From Cololabis saira (lineage: Eukaryota; Chordata; Actinopteri; Beloniformes; Belonidae): a stretch of 64,000 nucleotides of DNA. Numbering within the stretch: position 1 is the stretch's first letter; every line of letters starts with the position of its first letter. Under the pieces are notes generated by a model, which was given only the letters and a program-made list of their open reading frames with translations, ran no database searches and had not been told where the DNA came from. The translations under genes were made by a program, and so were the position numbers. Shown here in pieces: positions 51,488-60,500 of this stretch. The stretch is taken from assembly GCF_033807715.1 (NCBI RefSeq), contig NC_084591.1:45779868-45843867 (forward strand), given 5' to 3'.

Positions 51488-51679
51488 TAAGACAGAGAAA
51501 GGACCGGAAGAGGACAGTAAACCCAGGGAAGGTCAGCAGAACCATCTCCTCGGTGAGCACTCAGAGCAGTCCACAGTAAAACAGATGAAAACTATTGTTG
51601 TTTGTATTTTAAAAGACACAATCTGTCTTCATTTAAAACAATGTATCTATATTAGCAAGTGTGTGCTGTAGACATTTAG

Positions 51680-51685
51680 AATAAA
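51680..51685 (+). terminator. Possible cfap57 polyadenylation signal
   Basis: AATAAA on the plus strand, the first canonical signal in unique-looking sequence after the cfap57 stop (the Harbinger insertion intervenes). It lies just before the repeat at 51691. Use is inferred from position. Confidence 0.45.
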
Positions 51686-51690
51686 GGCTT

Positions 51691-52207
51691 CAGGGTTCAG
51701 AGGTTTTGAAAAAACCTGGAAAAGTCATGGAATTTGAAAATGTGATTTTCAAGGCCTGGAAAAGTTTTGGAAACTTAAGTTCACCCCAAAAGTTTTGGAA
51801 AAGTCATGGAATTTATTTTTCTCACTTAATGATAACATTTAGTAATAACAGCCTATAAGGTAGATTTAAAATTGATCAATAAATAATTTGTATAGAAAAG
51901 TCGTGCCGAGCATCTTGCCCATCATGCAGATCAGTTATTACTACAGTTATTACAGTTATATTAGATTACTATACAACATATACTACAACATATTGCTGGT
52001 ATGTCAGTGTTAGTTTAAACAAATGTTTATTTTGTATAAAACCATAATTATCATTAGATCTCCACTGTGGTGACTTTTTACATAGTTTTATTCCTATATT
52101 TCATTCATACATTGATGTTTTAGAGGTCGTGTATAGTCATGGAAACTTGCTGCCAATTCATGGAAAAGTCATGGAAATTTGTTGGTTAAAATGTGTATGA
52201 ACCCTGA
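51691..52207. mobile_element. CAGGGTTCA-ended element
   Basis: CAGGGTTCAGAGG at the left and TGTATGAACCCTG at the right are inverted ends. The interior repeats TGGAAAAGTCATGGAA-like phrases. It is non-coding. Flanking 8-mers do not match, so hAT membership is only suggested by the ends. Confidence 0.6.
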
Positions 52208-52414
52208 TGCTTGAATTTCTCTTATCTCAGTAATTTTTGCGAGAACAGACAATATTAACTTTTGATTTACACTTTGACCATTTAAAGGTGGATAAAAGCA
52301 TTTTTATTTCTCTTTTTGTGAATTTCTCCATTTAAATTGTCAGTAAGTTGTTAATAAAACAGTTCAACAGTCTTGAGATGGCAGTTCTTTCAGGGCAGTG
52401 GTCCGGTAAGATTT

Positions 52415-52848
52415 TGTCACGGTCTGAGGTTGAGTGGGTGTGTCTGGCTCCTCCCCACCTACCTGGCAACACCTGCAATCACTCTGGTGCAATCATGCCC
52501 ACAGCATTTAAGCCTCAGTCACTCTTCAGTCCATGCCAGATTGTCTTGTGTTCTCCAAGCCTTCAGCCGTCTATCAAGCCAAGTGAGTTCTCCAAGTTTT
52601 TGACCCTTTGACCTCTTGATCATTTTCTGCCCCCAGACCACGTTTTTGCCTAAGCCCTTGCCGGTACCTCTGCCTTCGCTGACAGCCTTTTGGACTTTGA
52701 CCTTTGCCTGCCCCTCGTCTGATTTTTGCCTGATCCTTGCCTACTCAGATTTACTCCAATAAATCTTTTGAACCGTTTTCCCTTTGTGTCTGCATTTGTG
52801 TCCATTCCTCGTGTGCTAGACAGATTTGAAAAGATGGAAGGTGATAAA
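52415..52848 (+). mobile_element. Probable solo LTR, diverged
   Basis: Starts TGTCACGGTCTGAGGTTG and shows the usual LTR order: promoter-like part with CATTTAAGCC, then CTTTTTGACC-rich sequence and the polyadenylation signal AATAAATC (52758) near the end. The 3' border (about 52830-52848) is not clear. It stands next to, but is unlike, the LTRs at 52860 and 53599. Confidence 0.45.
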
Positions 52849-52859
52849 ACAAATATCAT

Positions 52860-54025
52860 TGTGAGAAAGTGAGCAACCCCTCCCCTTCTCACCATCACCT
52901 GACTTTTTTTTTTAATGTGTGTGGCATAGTGGAAGATTGGGCGTGGTCCACGGGGGAGCAGCACACAGGTGTGCCTGGTTCTACTGATTGTGGCACACCT
53001 GTGTCCAATCAACCTCTCCACCCTGCCTGGGTTTATAAACAGCAGCTGCATACCAGAAGAGGGTTCTGCTGAATGGAGGAAGCTTGTGGAGAGGCTATGC
53101 CCAACGTGCCATTTTTTAGAACTGATTTTGCCTTTGCCTGTATGTGTTTGTGCTTTTTTTTTTTTTGCACACAATAAAAAGCCTTATTTTTTGGCATTCC
53201 ACGCTCTGCGGGGTCTTTCCTTTACACCTCATCACCCAGGTCCAGTTTTGCCTTGTCCCCTTGAACGTGGGGAGGCCGCTCTGTTGCCTCACATTTGGTG
53301 TCAGGAGTGGGATCTTTGGCGCCACCTGGAAAACTGGAGAGAAGAGGTGGGAAGCGAGGCCGTGGGTTTGGAGGACTCTGGGGAGACCCGGTGACCAGGA
53401 GGAGTCTGGGAGACCCGGTGACCAGGAGGAGTCTGGGAGACCCGGTGACCAGGATGCGGCTTGTAACCGGCAGGAAGCGTCCTCGGCAACCGGGAGGAAG
53501 CGTCCTCGGCAACCGGGAGGAAGCGGCCGGCAACCGGAGGAAGTGGCTGATTTCCTGTCTCGCAACGGGGTTGGCGAGACTCCAGAGGGGGAGGGAAGTG
53601 TGAGAAAGTGAGCAACCCCTCCCCTTCTCACCATCACCGGACTTTTTTTTAATGTGTGTGTCAGAGTGGAGGATTGGGCGTGGTCTGCGGGGGAGCAGCA
53701 CACAGGTGTGCCTGGTTCTACTGATTGTGGCAAACCTGTGTCCAATCAACCTCTCCACCCTGCCTGGGTTTATAAACAGCAGCTGCATACCAGAAGAGGG
53801 GTCTGCTGAATGGAGGAAGCTTGTGGAGAGGCTATCCTCAATGTGCCATTTTTTCGAACTGATTTTGCCTTTGCCTGTATGTCTTTGTGCTTTTTTTTTT
53901 TTTGCACAATAAAAAGCCATATTTTTTTGGCATTCTACGCTCTGCGAGGTTTTTTTTACACCTCATCACCCAGGTCGTTTTGCCTTGTCCTCTTGTACGT
54001 GGGGAGGCCGCTCTGGTTCCTCACA
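52860..54025 (+). mobile_element. Complete miniature LTR retrotransposon (TRIM-like)
   Basis: Two direct LTRs, 52860-53293 (434 bp) and 53599-54025 (427 bp), start TGTGAGAAAG and end CTCACA. A perfect 5-bp duplication ATCAT flanks the unit (52855-52859 and 54026-54030). Just inside LTR 1, TGGTGTCAGGAGTGGGAT (53296) matches the 3' end of tRNA-Leu as primer-binding site with one mismatch. Just before LTR 2, AGAGGGGGAGGGAAG is a polypurine tract. The 305-bp interior codes for nothing recognisable and holds tandem units of GGGAGACCCGGTGACCAGGA and CCTCGGCAACCGGGAGGAAG. Each LTR has TATAAACAGC and AATAAAAAGCC signals. It has no gag or pol and must have been mobilised in trans. Confidence 0.92.
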
Positions 54026-54332
54026 ATCATGGATAAAAGATTCTGCCTTTCTGGACATTAGAACTGACGGTGCCAAAAGCAGTCAAATAGAAAAGGTTGT
54101 TTTTTTTAAAAGCTTTTGCTGCAGATATTCTTAATTTATGTTTCTCATCAAGAATTATGAAGGTGGAAAACACCAGATCAATTCTGATTGTTTAATTACT
54201 GTACAGCACTTGCTTCGACATGCTAGATATCACTTTCTGAGCCAAGTCCAGATTGTTGAAGCTCCGTTCTTGCAGGACAGATGCCCTGAGCTGATGAATG
54301 TGCAACGTCCTGCTTGTCCGTATATATACATA

Positions 54333-54360
54333 CAGTATATATATATATATATATATATTT
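54333..54360. repeat. (TA)n microsatellite
   Basis: About 11 TA units followed by poly-T. The surrounding 54031-54800 has no gene; minus-strand pyrimidine-rich open frames are low-complexity. Confidence 0.85.
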
Positions 54361-54804
54361 TTTTTGTTTCATAATGTTAAGATCTTATTATCTGACCTGA
54401 GAATCTGCTTATGTGGCCAGTTTTTGGAGTAAATGCAAAATGTGTGTGTGTTTCCCCTCCCCCTTTTTGTAAGTTTGGTAAGTCTGTGAAATAATGGAAA
54501 AGAGAAGATATGAAAGGATAAGTGGATAGGAGCACATAAAAAGAAAAAATAGAACAAAACAGTCAAACAAATACATAACGTAGAGAGAAAGAATGTAAAC
54601 ATTTTAACAAAAAAAAAAGACAGAAAAAAAAGAAAGATGAAGCTTGAACACAAGAGGGTTAAGCGGATACATATATTTTGCAAAAAGATTTTTGTTAACA
54701 AAACATGATTTGCTTTTGACAACCAGTTGTATTTTAGTCTTATATATGTATACATCAATATTTTGTAATGACTCCTGTGGTGTTGTGTTCTGGCCTACCA
54801 CAGG

Positions 54805-54816
54805 AATGTGTGTGCG

Positions 54817-54897
<81 letters not shown>
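54805..54897. repeat. (TG)n microsatellite
   Basis: About 45 TG units with early TGCG interruptions; the longest simple repeat in the window. Open frames across it are Cys-Val or His-Thr runs. Confidence 0.97.
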
Positions 54898-54898
<1 letters not shown>

Positions 54899-54912
54899 GA
54901 GGGAAAACCTAT

Positions 54913-55976
54913 TACAGTTTTTCACAATTGCTAACACACGTTTTTCACAACCTAACGGCATTCTCAAAACTGCACACACAAAACTGAAAACATCACACAC
55001 AAAATGCTAAACCCTGTCACTTCTTCTCCAGGAAGACTCTTTTCCATCAAATCTCTTAACTGTTCCCAAAATGGAGCTCATGTTTTCATTTGGTACACAC
55101 AGCCATATTTTCAAATGATACACACATACCATTCATTTGGTACACACAACTAAGCATTTACTGCACACACACCAAGCATTCACAGCACAATGAAGTGCAA
55201 AACTGAAAACACAATCATAGAAATGGAACACACATGGATGTCAATGACTATTGAGAATAATCAATTTATCTTTTTGGAAGATTACTGTGTAGGCCTACTT
55301 TTGTCATAGTCAAACATAAAACAGCACAAACATATGCAGCCAAAAAATGTTTTATTTATTTTTCTTTTATACATTTTTGGACGTAAATGTACTGTGAACT
55401 GGCCTGCTCAAACCCCCCCTCCATCATGCCTCTGGTTTCTATCTGGCCAGAGGGCCTCCTCCACCTTGTTCTTCTCCTCTTCCTCTTCCTCTCCCTCCTC
55501 CTCCTCCTGCTCCTCCTCCTCCACCTTGATCTTCTCCTTGTCCTCCGCCTCCTTCTCTCTGTCTACCTACTCCTCTATGTCGTCCTCCTCTCACTCTCAA
55601 CCCTCTTCTTCTCTGGTTCTCCATTGTTCACCAAACTAAACATTGCTCTCAAGGCCCTTTGATAGTGCAGTCCTGATTGCAAATGGCTCACCAGACGTGG
55701 ATGTTTTGAGATTTGACTATGTGTGTGTTGTAGATTGATGCTTTGTGATTTTATGTGAGAAGTGTGTGCAACGACTGAACACTGAGTGTAGTGTTTTGAC
55801 AACAAGGTTGTGTGAAATTGACAACAGAGTGTAAAGAAGGAAAGTCAGAGTCTAATGCAGATAAGGGAGTGTGATGTAGTGTAAATTGTGTTGATTGATT
55901 AGGTACTTAAAGTGATGGTTGTGCAAATTGTGCCAAGTTTTCGTTTTTTGTGTGTTAACAATTGTGAAAAACTGTA
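54913..55976. mobile_element. 1.06-kb TIR element, TACAGTTTTTCACAATTG ends
   Basis: TACAGTTTTTCACAATTGCT and its inverse CAATTGTGAAAAACTGTA are near-perfect inverted ends with TA at the border, fitting Tc1/mariner-like DNA transposons. The interior has multiple ACACACA-rich phrases and a TCCTCCTCCT-rich block at about 55440-55620. No transposase frame is present. Confidence 0.75.
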
Positions 55977-56029
55977 AAGTTACTAAGAATAAGACTTGAG
56001 AGATGAGCCAGATGTCAGTAGATTTAATT

Positions 56030-56070
56030 AAACAGTTACAGTTACAGTTGCAGTTACAGTTACAGTTACA
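56030..56070. repeat. (ACAGTT)n short repeat
   Basis: About six CAGTTA/ACAGTT units with one CAGTTG variant. Confidence 0.85.
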
Positions 56071-56211
56071 AATGGGTCAGAACATACATCAGGCGTCTCA
56101 ATGCAGGAATGACAGTGAACAAAGGAAGCATCATTTTGATGATTTTAAAGCATAAATGATTCATCCCTACTATTCTGGTAGAAAAATCATCATGTCAATG
56201 CTAATCTTTTA

Positions 56212-57322
56212 GGGCCGGGACACACCAACCTGATAATTGAACGCTGTCGGACAGATGCTACATTACACTTGATCATGGCATCTGTTTTCTCCTTTTCATT
56301 TTTATTTTTATTTTTCCAACGAAATGAGGGCCTTTCTGCCCCCCTAAACGTGCCCCAAAGTGTCACCAAATTTTACACGCAAGCCAGGCCTGGTGAAAAA
56401 TTTGATATTTAATGGTTTGCATTAATGGGCGTGGCCTAATGGCTCAACAGCGCCCCCTAGAAAACTTTGTGCCTCAAGCCCCACAATGCGGTTTGACGTA
56501 CATGCACGAAAATCGGTACACATCTGTATCATGGGGCAACTTAAAGAAAAGTCTCTTGACGCCATGGCCGAAACCGAACAGGAAGTCAATTTATGCCACT
56601 TCTTCGGCCGTTAAAAGCCCGAACCGTAACGTGCACCCAGGTGTGTTATACATCAAAATGTGCGTCTCCATCCTGCAACGATGTGCATTACTTTTCTCAG
56701 TCAAAAGCGTTACCGTGGCGACGCTAAACGCCAAAAAGCAAACCCCCCCTTCATCTGATTGGTCCATATCTGATAGTTCCTACTTTCTGCCATAACCTTT
56801 GAATGGTTTGATATAGAGAGTCATGGGTGGTGTCATCGGACTCGGTTTTGACTCCTTCACCTTAATTGGCGCAAATTAGCCCCTGCCCCTTCTTCTAATT
56901 GGTCGATATTTGATAGTTCCTACTTTCTGCCATATTTTTTGAATGGTTTGACATAAAGAATCATGGGTGGTGTCATCAGACTTAGTTTTGAGTTCTTGAT
57001 CTTTATGGGTGAAAATTGCACGCACGAGGGCCCGTTCATCGCTGCTTGCAGCTTTAATTAGCCATTGTATTTTCAATCCTTCTTGACTTCTATCAGACGT
57101 GAAAACACTGACTGATGACAGCTTTTTGGGCAACATGACAGATTAGCGTCATCTGCAGTTATGGGGATGCATTACGCGTCATGCACGCGCAGAACGGACG
57201 CTCCAGTTGTGGTCGCGTCGGTGTGTTCGGCTGTATTTTTTTGACTGACTCGGGCAGACGGGAGCCTTTCAGTCCGACTGCTTTTATGCCGATGGTCAGT
57301 GGTGGGTTGGTGTGTCCCGGCC
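56212..57322. mobile_element. PIF/Harbinger-type MITE with nested repeat
   Basis: GGGCCGGGACACACCAACC and the inverse GGTTGGTGTGTCCCGGCCC, flanked by TTA (56209-56211 and 57323-57325). The interior is occupied by the dispersed element 56290-57060. There is no transposase. Confidence 0.82.
56290..57060. repeat. Dispersed ATTAGGGCCTAAGCACT element, 5'-truncated
   Basis: Lacks the ATTAGGGCC start. Otherwise parallel to 33415-34256, to the same end GTTCATCGCTGCTTGCAGCT TTAATT, here preceded by CGAGGGCCC. Confidence 0.75.
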
Positions 57323-57586
57323 CTTAGGGCCAAAGTGCACACTCTACTAGGGCCGAGGTTGAATCTGCTCCTCACATCAGTTTTTGTTTAATCACGTGGC
57401 CATGGCTACATTTTCCATCACAGTGTGTATATGAATGAACTTGGAGTTCTAATATGTTAAGTTAAGCTATCCTTTTTTTTTCTTTTAAAAAATGACAGAC
57501 AATTCAAATTTGTGTTACAGTCATATATAAAGACTGAAGCTATATTCATGAAGAGTGCTGCTACATCAGGCAGCACTCTGCAGTAT

Positions 57587-60500
57587 TTATGAGGTACAAG
57601 TGGCGTATGTTTCAGCTCGAGCGGCAATGTCCTTTCGGAGTGAATCCACTGTCTCCATCAACTCGGACACTTCAGTTGTCTTTTGTTTCTTCCTCTCAAG
57701 CAGCTGTTTTATCTTCGTCTCAACATCTGACAGACAGAGGTACAGGACAGTTATATCAACAACAGTTCAGTTAAATTATATTCATTTAACTTCTATTGCA
57801 GGGGTCGACAACCCAACATGTTGAAAGAGCCATATTGGACTAAAAACACAAAAAACAAATATGTCTGGAGCCGCAAAAAATTTGAAGTCTTGTATCAGAA
57901 TGAAGGCAAATGGCGAAAGGCGAAATGTCGAGAAAAAAGTCGAAATGTTGAGAAAAAAAAGAAATGTTGAGAAAAAAGTGGAAATGTCGAGAAAAAAGTC
58001 AATATGTTGAGAAAAAAGTCAAAATGTTGAGAAAAAAGTTGAAATGTCAAGGAAATAGTCGAAAGTCGAGAAAAAACTCGAAATGTCGAGAAAAAAGTCA
58101 AAATGTTGAGAAAAAAGTCAAAATGTCGAGAAAAAAGTCGAAATGTCGAGATTAAAAAGGAAAGGAAAAAGGAAAAAAAAAAGAGGGAAACAAGGAAAAA
58201 AGAAGAAAAAAAAAGAAAAATAGAGAAAGAAGAAAAAAAAAGGTCAAACAGAAGAAAAAAAAAGAAAAATAGAGAAAGAAGTAAAAAAAATGTCAAACAT
58301 TTTTGAAAAAGGTCCAGGGAGCCACTAGGGCGGCGATAGAGAGCCCCATGGCCGGGTTGCCAACATCTATTGCAATACAAGTTGTTTCAAGGTGCTTTCC
58401 AGAGACAGAGCATGACCTGACCAAATAAATAATGGCAGGAAAAACTACCCTAGTAGGAGAAAAATCTTAAGCCAAACAGTAGCAAAATCCCTTCCCCTTC
58501 AACCCTTTACAGGGCAAGTGACCATATTTGATCACTTCAGTAGAACTACAGGCTATGGTTATTACAAAAAAAGTTATAACGTTAATAGATGTCCTCTAAT
58601 ATTCTCCAATTACCTCCTGAAGTGGAAATTTCAAGTATTTTATTGACTGCCCTATAAAGGATTAAGAGGGGAAGAAATTGAGCAGGACCTGGATCATACG
58701 GGGGGGAGCTGTTAGATCTCAGAGATATCATTTAAAGAACTCCACATGTTGCCACTTTTCCACAATTCAAGTATTGTCAATGGTAAAACTACTTCAATCA
58801 GTCCACAGATGTGAGTGATAGCATTTTATTGGTAATTTCATAATTTAACTCATCTGTAGCCTACAGTATAAATATTACAAAGGAAAATAATGGAGCAAAT
58901 GCCCTGTGATGGAATGGGGACCTGTCCATGGTGGGTGACAATAAATAGGAGTATGCGGATATAGATGGATAATAGTACAACCTTGTAGCTGTCTGAGTTT
59001 GTCTTCCACTTGTCTCTTTATGTCTTCTGCCTCCTTTAAGATCTTCTTTATACGTTCTGCAGCGTCACCCTGATCCAAGGTCTGATTCAAGTATTTTTGA
59101 TTTAAATCCTCAAACTGCTTCACTACATCAACGAGCTCCTGTTGAAGAGACAGTAATGAGACATCAGAAACATTAAAACTGACACTGAGACATGCTGTGT
59201 TCAGTAGATACGGTATTAGGGTACACTCACACCAGCCAATCAAAACCATGCTTACGCACAGTACTGGAGTTGTAAAAAACAATCAGGGGGGGTGGTGGAT
59301 TTGATCATATGGGGACAGATAATTTGTGCTGATTACAAATAATATAATATATTACAAATAATAGCAGTGACCAAAACACCTGCAGAAATACTGCAGGAAT
59401 GACATAGCAGCAGTTAAATGCAGCCTTCTGTAAGCTTTAAATATCCACTGGGCTTACATCAAATACATCAAAACACAACAATAAAAAACACTTTTATGAA
59501 CTTATCAATATGACTCTGTCCTTCACAGGATAAGTAAAATGGATCACTGCAAAAACTCACAATCTTAACAAGAATATTTGTCTTATTTCTAGTTAAAATG
59601 TCTCATTTTAGTAAAAAAAAATCTCATTACACTTAAAACAAGACTCATCACTGGAAAAAACAATAATTTTCACCTGTTTCAAGTAGATTTTCAATTAAAA
59701 TAAGTAGGAAAATCTGCCAGTGGAACAAGATTTTTTTGCTTGTAATGAGAAGATAAATCTTGTCCCACTGGCAGATTTTTCTACTTATTTCAAGCGAAAA
59801 TTTACTTGAAACAGGTGAAAATTGTCAAATAACAAGTTATTTATCTGGTGTTATTTTTCTGGTGATGACTTTAAATGTTGAAATAGCAGTAAAACCACAT
59901 TCATTGATGAAATGACATAAGGGATGGAAAGGGGGGATGGCAGTTTTACAGGGGGGATGATTTGGACCGTTTTTATTTCAGGGGGGGATGTCATCCCCCC
60001 TCATCCCCCTCATCCCCCCTCATCCCCCTCATCCCCCCTCATCTCCCCTATACTCCAGTACTGATTACGCACACCACTGACGTCTACATGTAAGTCTGAA
60101 TCAAGTTGCCTTCCGTTGGATATCAAAGACATTCCAGTCTAATGATTCATTTGCTCAGTGACTGTTTCGTTTCATGCTCAAACATAGTTTTCCTGGTTTA
60201 CTTGTGCACTGCACAGTTGCGTATGGACAATGCCAGGCATGAAACGGCACAACTTGCACTCACAACACTGGTGTGAGTGCACCTTTAAAGTAAGAAAGAG
60301 GGGGAAAAAACTGCAAACATTGTCATGGTAAACATTTACCGCCTGTGTGTCTGCAGTGTCCCTTAAAGCAGAATCTGCACTCTGTCTGGCCTCTCTGGCC
60401 ATCTCTCTGTTGTCCTGAGTTTTCTTTTTTACAGCATCAATGTTTTTCATCAGATCTTTAGACTGATTCCTCAGCTGCGCCTCAATGTTGTCCACTTTGG

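Noticed and set aside
53116..53920. Long ORFs on both strands in the LTR region
   Set aside because: They cross LTR borders and tandem units and repeat between the two LTRs; no gag, pol or other domain is seen.
54644..54934. Cys-Val-rich ORF
   Set aside because: Translation of a (TG)n microsatellite.
55334..55639. Ser- or Leu-rich ORF, and Gly/Arg-rich ORF on the other strand
   Set aside because: Translation of a TCCTCC-rich block inside a TIR element; all frames are open because of composition.
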